From assembly GCA_022614805.1 (NCBI GenBank), contig JAKEHY010000023.1, positions 49,983-113,982 of the forward strand: a stretch of DNA of 64,000 nt, written 5' to 3'. The translations under genes were made by a program, and so were the position numbers. The stretch comes from Candidatus Zixiibacteriota bacterium (GTDB taxonomy: Bacteria > Zixibacteria > MSB-5A5 > DSPP01). The first letter of the stretch is position 1, and each line of letters starts with the position of its first letter. The notes beneath the pieces are model-generated. The model saw nothing but the letters and a program-made list of their open reading frames with translations. It was not told where the DNA came from and made no database searches. Shown one piece after another: positions 7,005 to 16,620 of this stretch.

Positions 7005-10000
7005 ATGTTGCCAAGAGAGCTATTCGACAAACCTGACGTAGCGAAATTTGCGGACCGATATTTTGAGTCGCAGGTTTTTGAAAGAAAACGGGGTTTCACC
7101 GCGGAAAGGACAGCCGCGACAATTTCCGCCTTTGCAAACGTTAATCCAGATGGCGGTTTAATCGTCATGGGAATTGAGGATGACGGCCGCGTATCGGGGA
7201 TTTTCCAGTTCGGCCGGGGGTGGGTGAGTCACGTTCAAAAAAGCCTGAACGGAATAATACCTGTAGCAAATATTTCCGTTAAAACCACTCCTTGCTTGAA
7301 TGCTGGAGGTGCCCCTGATGAAATTCTTTTAATCCACGCAGCCTTTTCGTCAAGCAGGGTTGTGGAAGTTTCAGACGGTCGAGCTTTCAAGAGAATTGGA
7401 GAAGAAACCATTGAGCTCTCAGAGGACGAGAAACGAGAGCTAAGGATTTCCAAAGGTGAGTTGGAGTATGAAAGAGAACCGGTCACCGAATATAATCCTG
7501 AACTTTTGGACTCGCACCTAGTGGACGATTTTCTCCACCGAATTAAAGCCAGAGATTCTTTAAGCTTGGAGGTTTCCGCAGAGGACGTCCTTTTGAACAG
7601 AAGGTTGATTACGAGAAGAGAGGGTAAACTTTGGATTACTATTGCGGGGGCACTTCTATTTTATAAAGACCCCTGCAATATTATTCCCGGTGCAAGGGTG
7701 CGCTTTCTAAGATTTCAAGGGACCGAAGAGCTATTTGGTTCGGAATCAAATATTATTAAGGACTCTTACTTTGAAGGCCCACTGGCACGGCAGATCGCTA
7801 AACTGCAGGAGTTTTTACGGACTCAGATTCGAGAATTTAGCTATCTAAACGAGGATGGCAGATTCGTCACAGAGGCAGAATACCCTGAATTCGCTTGGCT
7901 AGAAGCCCTTGTAAACGCTATTGCTCATCGGTCATATAATTTAAAATACGCTAACATTTTTGTGAAAATGTTCGATGACAAACTGGTAATAGAGAGTCCG
8001 GGTAGCTTTCCTGGAGTAGTTAGTGCATCAAATCTCATCCATTATCCGCGCAATCCGGTCATAATGGATGCGCTTCGCTATATGGGCTACGTAAAGGCCG
8101 CGAGGGAAGGAACCCGGAGGATGTACCAAGAAATGGAAAGAATGGAGCTTCCTCCTCCAGAGTTTAAAGGGGAGTCAAGTCAGGTTGTCGTGATTTTGTA
8201 CAACAACATGGCGGAACGGGAAAAGAAAAGGAGTAAGACAAAAGAACCAATATCCTACGAGGTTGGGAATCTATTCCGTATGCAAATTGACGAGTCGAAG
8301 GGCACACTAGACGAAACAGAAAGCAAAATTCGCGAAGAATTTATCAAAAAACTAATGGCTAACGGTTGGGTACTAAGCCCTTTCAGGACATCGGCTCATT
8401 CTATAAAGAAAGAGCTAAAAGCAATCGAAGTTAAAGGCACGCTTGTATGCAGTATTCGCAAAGGATTTCGATTTTCATTCAAACGCTATAAGGATACACT
8501 GTTTCTCGCGATTGACCCCAAGGTTCAATTAGTTAACCATTTAACTCTGAAACAAATATTGGAAATTGTTCCAGATATTCGCTCGGTGCTTCCACGATAT
8601 AAAATTCAGGCATTCGACGTCGATAAAGATGCGCATTTAACCATATTGGGCTTAAAGAATGATAAAATGGCCAAGGTCACCATTGACCAGAAAGTATTTG
8701 AATTCCCGACTGACGAACTCGTACCAGCCCTACCTGCCGATTTAACCCAACTCGTTCTTAAAGAGGCCTCGTCCACCGTGGATATCCGGAAAGAAATTGC
8801 GAGATATGCGAATTTGACAGTTACAGACGCACCTCGGAAGAGGTTTACAGACACCATAGAACTTGCGAATGAACTCGCCGCGAAGATATTTCCCCTCAAG
8901 ATAGATGGTACAACAATTTACATGAAGCCCGAACCCGCAAACCTAACCTTACCGGTCTTTTATGTAAACAGAGATCTCCGCGAGCCGGCTGCCACCTTTG
9001 ACCCCCAGGGAACTAAAAAGGAAAGAGAAATTCTGAGCGGCCTTGTTAAGTTTGGCTCTTATGAAAAGCCCGATGCGACCATCTCTCTAATATCACTGGT
9101 AACCCCAAGCCAATCTAAGAATATGAATAGGCTTGTTGGCCAGATTGTAAAAGGTAGCTTCAAATTTGCCGGTATGGAGCGTGCTTTCAGTACCAAGATT
9201 ACGGCCGAGAAAGTCATCACTACAAAATCTCCCGATGATTACCTTGCAGCGTGCAAAGGAGAAGTGCCGCGATTGGATGAAAACAAAATCTATATGTTCC
9301 TGGCGTATTGCCCTGAGGGTACCTATTCACGAGAAGACTACTCGGCACCTTATTATACCGTTAAGAAATTTCTTTTGGAGAATGGCATTCTTTCCCAGAT
9401 GGTGGATGAAGATACTCTAAATAATCCGAAATTCAAAGACTTCAATTTGGCCTTAGACATATTTGCAAAGAGCGGGTTTATCCCATGGGTCTTGGCGGAC
9501 GGTTTGCCGGACGTAGACCTAATTGTAGGGCTTTCATATTCGTCAATATCGGGAATAGAAAAACCTAACAGGGTAATCGGGTATGTTAACGTGTTCGACC
9601 CTTTCGGGAGGTGGCAGTTTTACAGAGGGAGTTCAAAAGCGTTTTCCTATGAAGAAAGAAAGAAATACTTTAGCAAATTAGTTGTAGAAACCGTGGAGGA
9701 AATTCAAAAAGATAGAAATATCAAGAAAGTACATATCCATGTTTCCTTTAAACTCAGCAGAGAGATTAAGGAAGAAATTTATAACCAGCTCGCAGCTATT
9801 ATACCTGGTATTTCAATTCATTTTGTTTGGATTAATCAAGGCCATACGATAAGGTTTTTTGACACGAATCCAACGGGAACTGGAAGCTTTCAGCGTGGAT
9901 TATATGTTGTCACGTCTAAAGACCAGTTTTTCATCGCCACGACCGGAGAAAACGAGTTAAACCAGCAAAGTCTTGGCACTCCAAAACTTCTTGAAGTTAA

Positions 10001-10223
10001 TGTTTCCTCACTTCCCAGGGAACGTTATCCAGACCTGAAAACTATAGCCTTTCACGTCCTAAGCCTTACTAAACTCAACTGGGCATCGACCAAGTCGTTC
10101 TGCAGAGAACCCATTACAATCAAATTTGCGTCTGATATCGCTTACTTAATGAATGCCTTCCTAATGTCATCCGAAAGCTTTGTGTTAAACAAAAAGCTTG
10201 AAAAAAAGCCGTGGTTTTTATGA
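7005..10223 (+). CDS. Schlafen/AlbA_2 - Argonaute PIWI fusion protein
   Basis: A 1,072-aa single-chain fusion. Residues ~20-140 form an AlbA_2 (Schlafen-type) domain, seen as ERKRGFTAERTAATISAFAN and GGLIVMGIEDDG. Residues ~290-400 match the HATPase_c_4 module of AlbA_2 proteins (LEALVNAIAHRSYN, then ESPGSFPG). Residues ~400-690 resemble the N/L1/L2 or APAZ-like part of prokaryotic Argonautes. The rest is MID-PIWI: PWVLADGLPDVDLIVGLSYS (~827-846), GYVNVFDPFGRWQFY, KVHIHVSFKLS (~908) and LTKLNW...PITIKFASDIAYL. The catalytic aspartates appear lost: Ser stands at the first site (GLSYS) and probably at the second (HVSF) and last (FASD). An inactive PIWI that guides a fused effector is the natural reading, by analogy with short Argonautes linked to SIR2 or TIR. 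The type I restriction operon follows 79 bp downstream. Confidence 0.85.
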   Translation: MLPRELFDKPDVAKFADRYFESQVFERKRGFTAERTAATISAFANVNPDGGLIVMGIEDDGRVSGIFQFGRGWVSHVQKSLNGIIPVANISVKTTPCLNAGGAPDEILLIHAAFSSSRVVEVSDGRAFKRIGEETIELSEDEKRELRISKGELEYEREPVTEYNPELLDSHLVDDFLHRIKARDSLSLEVSAEDVLLNRRLITRREGKLWITIAGALLFYKDPCNIIPGARVRFLRFQGTEELFGSESNIIKDSYFEGPLARQIAKLQEFLRTQIREFSYLNEDGRFVTEAEYPEFAWLEALVNAIAHRSYNLKYANIFVKMFDDKLVIESPGSFPGVVSASNLIHYPRNPVIMDALRYMGYVKAAREGTRRMYQEMERMELPPPEFKGESSQVVVILYNNMAEREKKRSKTKEPISYEVGNLFRMQIDESKGTLDETESKIREEFIKKLMANGWVLSPFRTSAHSIKKELKAIEVKGTLVCSIRKGFRFSFKRYKDTLFLAIDPKVQLVNHLTLKQILEIVPDIRSVLPRYKIQAFDVDKDAHLTILGLKNDKMAKVTIDQKVFEFPTDELVPALPADLTQLVLKEASSTVDIRKEIARYANLTVTDAPRKRFTDTIELANELAAKIFPLKIDGTTIYMKPEPANLTLPVFYVNRDLREPAATFDPQGTKKEREILSGLVKFGSYEKPDATISLISLVTPSQSKNMNRLVGQIVKGSFKFAGMERAFSTKITAEKVITTKSPDDYLAACKGEVPRLDENKIYMFLAYCPEGTYSREDYSAPYYTVKKFLLENGILSQMVDEDTLNNPKFKDFNLALDIFAKSGFIPWVLADGLPDVDLIVGLSYSSISGIEKPNRVIGYVNVFDPFGRWQFYRGSSKAFSYEERKKYFSKLVVETVEEIQKDRNIKKVHIHVSFKLSREIKEEIYNQLAAIIPGISIHFVWINQGHTIRFFDTNPTGTGSFQRGLYVVTSKDQFFIATTGENELNQQSLGTPKLLEVNVSSLPRERYPDLKTIAFHVLSLTKLNWASTKSFCREPITIKFASDIAYLMNAFLMSSESFVLNKKLEKKPWFL

Positions 10224-10302
10224 CACATTTAAAGTTCCGAGGCCACATTATAACAACGCCCTGTGGGGCAATTAACCTGGGTAGAGTAGATGGGGTGACA
10301 AA

Positions 10303-11817
10303 ATGTTAGACATCAAAACGCTTGAAAATTGGCTCTGGGAGGCGGCATGCAAAATCCGGGGAGAAATTGAAGCGCCAAAATATAAGGATTACATCCTCCC
10401 TTTGATTTTCTTGAAGCGACTCTCTGACGTTTACGATGATGAGGTTTCGAATTTAGCCGCCGAGTACGGCGACAAAAAGATTGTTCATCAGCTCATTGAA
10501 GAAGATCATAGCCTGGTCTGGTTCTTCCTCCCGGAAAAAGTGCGGTGGAACGGCATAATAAAGCAAAGCACCCGGCTCGGCGAGTACCTAACTGATGCGG
10601 TTCGGGCCATAGCCAGGGAAAATCCTAAGCTCCAGGGTGTGATTGACATCGTGGATTTCAATGCTGCTACGGCCGGGCAGCGTGTGATTAGCGACGAGAA
10701 ATTGAAACTACTCGTTGACACTCTGAATAAGCACCGGCTTGGCCTAAAGGACGTCGAACCCGACATTTTGGGTAGGGCCTACGAGTACTTGCTTAGAAAA
10801 TTTGCCGAAGGCTCAGGCCAGAGTGCCGGGGAGTTTTACACGCCGAGAGAAGTCGCAATTTTAATGAGCCAAATTGTGGACCCCAAAGAAGGGGAAGAGG
10901 TCTACGATCCTTGTCTTGGTTCTGGTGGTCTGATAATTAAGTGCTACCTGCGATTTAAGGAGAAATTTGGAGACAATGCGAAAATAAAGCCTCTAAAGTT
11001 TTACGGCCAGGAAAATGTCCATAGCACCTACGCCATGGCAAAAATGAATGCCTTCATCCATAGAATGGAAGCAGAAATTGCCTTAGGCGATACGATGAAC
11101 CGGCCGGCATTCACCGCCTCCGAGGGTTCGCTGAGAAAATTCGACATCGTAGTTGCTAATCCAATGTGGAACCAGGATTTCGTTCAAAGCACGTATGAAA
11201 ATGATGGTTTCAATAGGTTCGTTTACGGATATCCGCCTTCTTCTTCTGCCGATTGGGGTTGGATTCAGCATATGTTTGCTTCTCTAAAACATCAAGGAAG
11301 ACTGGCGGTAGTGATTGATACTGGTGCCATTTCCAGAGGCTCGAGGAATGCGGGGTCAAACAGAGAGAAAAGCATACGGAAGGCATTTCTTGAAAATGAC
11401 CTAATCGAGGCCGTTGTTTTATTGCCGGAAAATCTTTTTTATAATAATACTGCTCCAGGTGTGATAGTAATTCTCACCAAAAACAAGAAACATAAGAGTG
11501 AAGTTCTAATTATCAATGCTTCTAAGCTATTTGAAAAAGGAAGACCAAAGAATTTTCTACCTGAAAAAAGCATTAAAACCATAGTCGACCTATTTCACAA
11601 GTGGAAGGGAGAAAAAGGCTTGAGTAAGATTATTACAAAGGAAGAGGTGTCTGCAAATGACTATAATCTTAGTCCTTCAAGTTATATCTCACAAAATGGT
11701 GGAGAAGAGGTGCTGGATTTGGACGATGCCATAGTGCAAGTTAAGGACGCGGAAGAAGAAAGAAAGCTCGCAGATTATAAACTAAAAAAAGTTTTGGAAG
11801 AATTAGGGTTTGAGTGA
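10303..11817 (+). CDS. hsdM: type I restriction-modification system, methyltransferase subunit
   Basis: A 504-aa N6-adenine DNA methyltransferase that combines with HsdS and HsdR. An HsdM N-terminal helical domain (LENWLWEAACKIRGEI) is followed by AGEFYTPREVAILM, the SAM motif DPCLGSGGLII (~202-212) and the catalytic motif NPMW (~286-289), a variant of NPPY/F/W. A GGGGTGA ribosome-binding site lies just before the ATG. The stop overlaps the start of hsdS by 8 bp. The three genes form a tight operon, and translational coupling is likely. Confidence 0.95.
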   Translation: MLDIKTLENWLWEAACKIRGEIEAPKYKDYILPLIFLKRLSDVYDDEVSNLAAEYGDKKIVHQLIEEDHSLVWFFLPEKVRWNGIIKQSTRLGEYLTDAVRAIARENPKLQGVIDIVDFNAATAGQRVISDEKLKLLVDTLNKHRLGLKDVEPDILGRAYEYLLRKFAEGSGQSAGEFYTPREVAILMSQIVDPKEGEEVYDPCLGSGGLIIKCYLRFKEKFGDNAKIKPLKFYGQENVHSTYAMAKMNAFIHRMEAEIALGDTMNRPAFTASEGSLRKFDIVVANPMWNQDFVQSTYENDGFNRFVYGYPPSSSADWGWIQHMFASLKHQGRLAVVIDTGAISRGSRNAGSNREKSIRKAFLENDLIEAVVLLPENLFYNNTAPGVIVILTKNKKHKSEVLIINASKLFEKGRPKNFLPEKSIKTIVDLFHKWKGEKGLSKIITKEEVSANDYNLSPSSYISQNGGEEVLDLDDAIVQVKDAEEERKLADYKLKKVLEELGFE

Positions 11818-13081
11818 TATCGTGGTGCGAAAAGAAAATCCCCGAACAATAAAGGCTGACCAATTACAGCCTGGTGACCAACCCTTTGGCTGGCGGATTG
11901 AAACTGTAATCGGCTGCACCTTGAATAAGCGAGCATCAGTTGGAAAGGTTAAACAGCAACGCTATAAAAAGCAAGGTAAGTATCCTATTGTGGATCAAAG
12001 TCAAAAGCTAATTGCAGGTTTTTGGGACCAGGAAGAAGACGTATATAAAGGGAATCTTCCTGTGGTCGTATTCGGAGACCATACTAGGATTGTTAAGTAT
12101 ATCGACTTTCCATTCGTGTGTGGAGCTGACGGTACGAGAATTCTGATTCCTGATACCCAGATTGTATTTCCTCTTTTTCTTTACTATTCCCTCTTATTTA
12201 TAGATATACCGAGCAGGGGATATAACAGACACTACTCGTTACTAAAAGATAGGGCTTTGCGGTTACCGCCTTTGCCTGAACAAAAGAGTATTGCCGTCGT
12301 ACTGTCCGCCATTCAAGAATCAAAAGAAAGGACAAAGCAGGTCATTGGTGCTTTGCGAGAGCTAAAAACATCTCTAATGAAGCATCTGTTCGATTTTGGG
12401 CCCGTAAGGTTGGAGGAAATCGGCAAGGTAAATCGTAGAGAAACCGAGGTCGGGCTGATTCCTAAAACATGGAAAATTACAAAAATATCGGATGTTGTAG
12501 AAAACACACCCTACGTAAACGCCAGACGCCCCCTTAGTATGAAATTTAGATATGTGGATGTGTCTAGCGTTAACAATGTCTCTCTTAAAATTGAATTAAC
12601 AGCTACTTACGAAGGCCGGAAGGCTCCCAGCAGGGCGCGGAAATGGATTAAGAATGGCGACGTAATAATTGCTACAGTGAGGCCAACTCTGAAAAGAATT
12701 GCCCTGATAGGCCCAGACTTAGACGGTCAAATTTGTTCTACCGCATTCTGCGTTTTGAGGGCAAATAGCGGTGCGATGGATAATAAATACCTCTTTTATG
12801 CTATCCAGAGAGATGCCTTCATCGAAAATCTTGGAAAACTACAAAGGGGCGCAAGCTATCCTGCCGTTACTGACAAGGATGTAAAGAGTCAAAAGATACC
12901 GCTCCCGGATCCGAGCGATCAACTACAGATTTCCCTCATCCTGTCTGCGCTTGATGAAAGAATAGCTCAAGAAGAAAAAAAGGCGGAAACGTTGGCACAA
13001 TTATTTCAGTCGATGCTTCATTACCTAATGACCGGTATAGTGAGGGTCAACCATTTGAAGTTAGAGGTTGGGCATGGCTAA
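11810..13081 (+). CDS. hsdS: type I restriction-modification system, specificity subunit
   Basis: A 423-aa HsdS with two target-recognition halves, each followed by a long helical spacer: LRLPPLPEQKSIAVVLSAIQ and QKIPLPDPSDQLQISLILSALD. The duplicated PLP-x-QxxI/L pattern is typical. It selects the bipartite DNA target. A TTG start at 11810 overlaps hsdM; an alternative GTG at 11822 would shorten it by four residues. It overlaps hsdR by 8 bp. The recognition sequence cannot be predicted from the protein here. Confidence 0.92.
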   Translation: MSDIVVRKENPRTIKADQLQPGDQPFGWRIETVIGCTLNKRASVGKVKQQRYKKQGKYPIVDQSQKLIAGFWDQEEDVYKGNLPVVVFGDHTRIVKYIDFPFVCGADGTRILIPDTQIVFPLFLYYSLLFIDIPSRGYNRHYSLLKDRALRLPPLPEQKSIAVVLSAIQESKERTKQVIGALRELKTSLMKHLFDFGPVRLEEIGKVNRRETEVGLIPKTWKITKISDVVENTPYVNARRPLSMKFRYVDVSSVNNVSLKIELTATYEGRKAPSRARKWIKNGDVIIATVRPTLKRIALIGPDLDGQICSTAFCVLRANSGAMDNKYLFYAIQRDAFIENLGKLQRGASYPAVTDKDVKSQKIPLPDPSDQLQISLILSALDERIAQEEKKAETLAQLFQSMLHYLMTGIVRVNHLKLEVGHG

Positions 13082-15971
13082 GCTTGGGGTTGAAAGGACT
13101 GCAGTGCAGGCTCCACTAGTCCAATATGCATGCGAAATAGGATGGGAATACGTTGGGCAAGAAGAAGCTCTAAGGCTTAGGGGAGGGAAGACCGGCCTGC
13201 TCTTTAAAGAGGTTTTTACCGATCAAATACTCAAACTCAACTCCGACTTTATTGACCACCTAATGATTGAGGAAATCATAAAGAAACTTGAGAGATTACC
13301 TGCCAGGATTGAAGGCAATCTACAGGCCTGGGAATACCTGCGGGGACTTAAAACCGTGTTCGTGCCTGACGAAAAGAGAGAAAGAAACGTCAAATTCATT
13401 GATGAGGACATCAAGAGCAATGGTTTTCACGTGACGGACGAATTTGAGTTTACGAATGGAACTCATACGAATCGGTATGACGTTGTCTTTTTGATTAACG
13501 GCGTGCCCGTTTTCTTCGTAGAGACCAAGGCTGCTCACAAACTGGAAGGCATTCAGGAGGGCCTTGACCAAGTCAGAAGGTACCACAGAGAAACTCCGGA
13601 GGCCATGACGCTGTTTCAGATTTACACCCTGACTCACATCATACAATTTTTTTACTCAGCCACTTGGAATTACTCGCACAAAACCTTGTTTAACTGGAAA
13701 AGGGAAAGCCAGGAAAAGGACTTTGAGAATTTGGTAAAGGCTTTCTTCGACCGAAAGGCCGTGGTCGGTACGCTCCTGAAATACATCCTGTTTACAAGGC
13801 AGGATGACGAACTAAAAAAGGTAATTCTAAGGCCTCATCAGATGAGAGCAGTCGAGAAAATTGTAGAAAGGGCCGCCCATAAAATCAAACACAAGGGCCT
13901 AATTTGGCACACGCAAGGAAGTGGAAAAACGTACACAATGATTGTGGCGGCACAGGCCATCTTAGAGAATCCCTTGTTTGAAAATCCCACCGTCATTCTG
14001 CTTGTGGATAGAAACGAGTTGGAAACCCAGCTTTTTGGCAACCTCTCCTCAGTGGGGTTTGAGGATTTGGAGGATCGAATAATAAAGTCAAAAAAACATC
14101 TCCGGGAGCTTTTGGAAAACGATACGCGGGGCCTGATCGTTTCGATGATTCACAAGTTTGAGGGAATGCCTCAAAACGTCAATACAAGGAAAAACGTTTT
14201 TGTACTCGTGGACGAAGCACATAGAACAACGACGGGGGATTTGGGCAACTACTTAATGGGCGCGCTTCCAAACGCCACGTATATCGGATTCACTGGAACG
14301 CCGATTGACAAGACCGCTTACGGAAAGGGTACCTTCATAGTTTTTGGAAAGGAAGACCCGCCCAAGGGCTACTTGGACAAGTATGGTATGGCCGAGTCCA
14401 TTGAAGACGGAACAACGGTAAAACTACATTACTCCTTGGCCCCAAGCGAACTAAGGCCGGAAAAAGCCGTTTTGGAGAAGGAATTTCTAAGCTTGGCTGA
14501 AGCTGAAGGCATAAGTGACATCGAAGTATTGAATAAAGTTCTAGAAAGAGCCGTCACTTTAAGAAACATGCTCAAAAACAAAGAAAGAGTCCGAAAAGTG
14601 GCGGACTACGTTGTCAAGCATTTTAAGGAATATGTCGAGCCAATGGGCTATAAGGCGTTTCTGGTAGCGGTTGACCGCGAGGCCTGCGCCCTTTACAAAG
14701 AGGAGTTGGACAAGCGTCTGCCAAAAGAGTGTTCTGAAGTCGTCTTTAGCCCATTTCATGAGGACGAACCTCAGTTGAGAAAATATCATTTATCTGAAGA
14801 AACCGAAAAGGCAATCAGGAAAGCGTTTCGTGTACCGGATAAGCTGCCCAAGATACTAATAGTTACCGAGAAACTTCTGACGGGATTCGACGCGCCGATT
14901 CTTTACTGCATGTATCTGGACAAACCCATGCGAGACCACGTCTTACTTCAGGCAATTGCCAGAGTTAACAGGCCGTATGAGGATGGGGATGGAAGAAAAA
15001 AGACCTGCGGATTCGTGCTTGACTTCATAGGCATCTTTGACAACTTGGAAAAAGCCCTGGCTTTCGATTCCGGAGATGTTAGCGGAGTGGTAAAGGACAT
15101 CGAGATCCTTAAAGAGCGGTTCGCCTCGCTCATGAAAACTGCCAGAGTGAGATACCTTAAACTAATTGAGGGCAAGAACCGGGACAAGGCCGTTGAGGCC
15201 GTGCTGGAACACTTCAAAGATGAGGATGAACGTCATACCTATTACGGCTTTTTCAAGGAAACCGCAGACATTTACGAGGTGCTGTCTCCAGACGCCTTCT
15301 TAAGGCCTTTCATAGACGAATTTGATACCTTGGCGCGCATGTACAGAATAGTAAGGGAAGCTTATGACCCCGGGATTCCAGTTGACAGAGAATTTACCAG
15401 AAAGACCGCCAAGCTGGTCCAAGAGCACACAAAGAGCGGCGTGATAAATTCCAGTTTAGAGGTTTATGAAATAAACGAACACACCCTGAAAAAGCTGGAG
15501 GACAACAAGGCCTCTGACACCGAAAAGGTATTTAACCTGCTCCGAAGCATTGGACTTGCCATTAAAATAGGCGAGAAAACGGCCCCTTACCTCATTTCTA
15601 TCGGTGAGAAAGCCGAATTGATTTCAAAGCTCTTTATCCAGAGACAGAAAGACACGCAGGAAACCTTGGAGGAGCTGAAAAGGCTCATCGAGGAAATTAA
15701 TTCCGCGAAACGCGAACAAGAGAAGAAAAAGATGCCGGTGGACATCTTTTCTGCCTATTGGGTTTTGAAGGAGCAAGGCATACCCGAACCGGAGGTAGCT
15801 GCCAACGAAATACAAGAAGTCTTTGAAAAATATCCTTTTTGGAAAACTACAGAAGAATACGAAAGAAAAGTCAAACAACACATTCTTAAGATTCTTGGGA
15901 AATCAAAGTTGAACGTGAAATTGTCCGTAGAACTCACAACTAAAATAATCCGAATCTTAAAAGGTGTCTGA
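13074..15971 (+). CDS. hsdR: type I restriction-modification system, restriction subunit
   Basis: A ~965-aa translocase/endonuclease. The N-terminal nuclease domain shows NRYDVVFLINGVPVFFVETK (PD-ExK, Glu/Lys ~150). The SF2 motor follows with Walker A GSGKTYTM (~282), DEAHR (~380), GFTGTP, and motif VI-like LLQAIARVNRPY. It cleaves unmodified DNA after translocation. ATG 13074 is chosen over TTG 13068 because it is preceded by GAGGTTGGG. The gene is intact over all motifs, so the restriction system may be active. Confidence 0.95.
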   Translation: MAKLGVERTAVQAPLVQYACEIGWEYVGQEEALRLRGGKTGLLFKEVFTDQILKLNSDFIDHLMIEEIIKKLERLPARIEGNLQAWEYLRGLKTVFVPDEKRERNVKFIDEDIKSNGFHVTDEFEFTNGTHTNRYDVVFLINGVPVFFVETKAAHKLEGIQEGLDQVRRYHRETPEAMTLFQIYTLTHIIQFFYSATWNYSHKTLFNWKRESQEKDFENLVKAFFDRKAVVGTLLKYILFTRQDDELKKVILRPHQMRAVEKIVERAAHKIKHKGLIWHTQGSGKTYTMIVAAQAILENPLFENPTVILLVDRNELETQLFGNLSSVGFEDLEDRIIKSKKHLRELLENDTRGLIVSMIHKFEGMPQNVNTRKNVFVLVDEAHRTTTGDLGNYLMGALPNATYIGFTGTPIDKTAYGKGTFIVFGKEDPPKGYLDKYGMAESIEDGTTVKLHYSLAPSELRPEKAVLEKEFLSLAEAEGISDIEVLNKVLERAVTLRNMLKNKERVRKVADYVVKHFKEYVEPMGYKAFLVAVDREACALYKEELDKRLPKECSEVVFSPFHEDEPQLRKYHLSEETEKAIRKAFRVPDKLPKILIVTEKLLTGFDAPILYCMYLDKPMRDHVLLQAIARVNRPYEDGDGRKKTCGFVLDFIGIFDNLEKALAFDSGDVSGVVKDIEILKERFASLMKTARVRYLKLIEGKNRDKAVEAVLEHFKDEDERHTYYGFFKETADIYEVLSPDAFLRPFIDEFDTLARMYRIVREAYDPGIPVDREFTRKTAKLVQEHTKSGVINSSLEVYEINEHTLKKLEDNKASDTEKVFNLLRSIGLAIKIGEKTAPYLISIGEKAELISKLFIQRQKDTQETLEELKRLIEEINSAKREQEKKKMPVDIFSAYWVLKEQGIPEPEVAANEIQEVFEKYPFWKTTEEYERKVKQHILKILGKSKLNVKLSVELTTKIIRILKGV

Positions 15972-15973
15972 GC

Positions 15974-16267
15974 ATGATTTCGATTGCCGAATTCAAAAAG
16001 GAAGTCTTAACGTGGGCAGAGGACATTCGGGCGCAACCTAAAGAAATCCACGTTAGACAAATGTGGAGGAAGTGGGCCAGCTGCTCCACAAAAGGACGTT
16101 TGACTTTCTCCTTTGCGCTTCTAAACCAATCCTTAGATGTCAGGTCAAAGGCCGTCGTTCATGAGCTTTTACACCTTAAGTATCCGAACCATGGAAAAAT
16201 GTTCAAGTCGCTGCTGATATCCCACTTGACTAAAAAAGGAATCGATGCTAGGGAAGTGGAATTATAG
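15974..16267 (+). CDS. YgjP-like (DUF45) metallopeptidase-type protein
   Basis: A 97-aa protein with the zinc motif HELLH in VVHELLHLKYPNHGKMF and the preceding KWASCSTKGRLTFS, as in YgjP/DUF45 proteins. The family resembles small SprT/WLM metallopeptidases and is often found next to type I restriction genes; the reason is unknown. It is shorter than most family members, lacking the usual N-terminal region. It starts 2 bp after the hsdR stop and belongs to the operon. Confidence 0.85.
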   Translation: MISIAEFKKEVLTWAEDIRAQPKEIHVRQMWRKWASCSTKGRLTFSFALLNQSLDVRSKAVVHELLHLKYPNHGKMFKSLLISHLTKKGIDAREVEL

Positions 16268-16289
16268 ACAAATGGGCTGTCATGCCAAG

Positions 16290-16297
16290 TTTTTAAG
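16290..16297 (+). promoter_or_regulatory. TATA-like box before the small zinc protein
   Basis: TTTTTAAG centred 26 bp before the ATG at 16320, the spacing expected for a leaderless archaeal transcript. There is no ribosome-binding site before that ATG. Short and AT-rich, so weak on its own. Confidence 0.25.
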
Positions 16298-16319
16298 TTC
16301 TGCCGTTTAATTCAGTACC

Positions 16320-16613
16320 ATGATAACCGGCCGGGCCGTAATTGAGTGCCCCTTCTGCCATAAGGAATGCGTAAGTGCCTTTCACAAGCCAAGCTATCTA
16401 CAAGGCCGAAAAAGCAGCATTTCCAACAAATCAATAATGAAATATTATCGCATTCCGGAATCCTATACGGTAGCTGGCGATTGTCCAAATTGTGGTGCAA
16501 AAGAGAAAGACATTCAGAAGGCCGTGGATGGAGAACCGACTAAAAAGTTGACACATGAGGAGAGAATTCGCAGGCTCAAAGAGGCGGGAATTCCGACAAC
16601 GGTGGAATTTTGA
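16320..16613 (+). CDS. small zinc-ribbon protein
   Basis: A 97-aa protein with paired cysteines CPFCHKEC near the N-terminus and CPNCGAKEK about 45 residues later, consistent with one zinc ribbon. The C-terminal part is charged and helical (LTHEERIRRLKEAGIP). No wider family is recognised. It ends 7 bp before the end of the converging minus-strand gene block. It may be a nucleic-acid-binding accessory of the restriction operon, but that is a guess from position. Confidence 0.6.
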   Translation: MITGRAVIECPFCHKECVSAFHKPSYLQGRKSSISNKSIMKYYRIPESYTVAGDCPNCGAKEKDIQKAVDGEPTKKLTHEERIRRLKEAGIPTTVEF

Positions 16614-16620
16614 AATTCCG

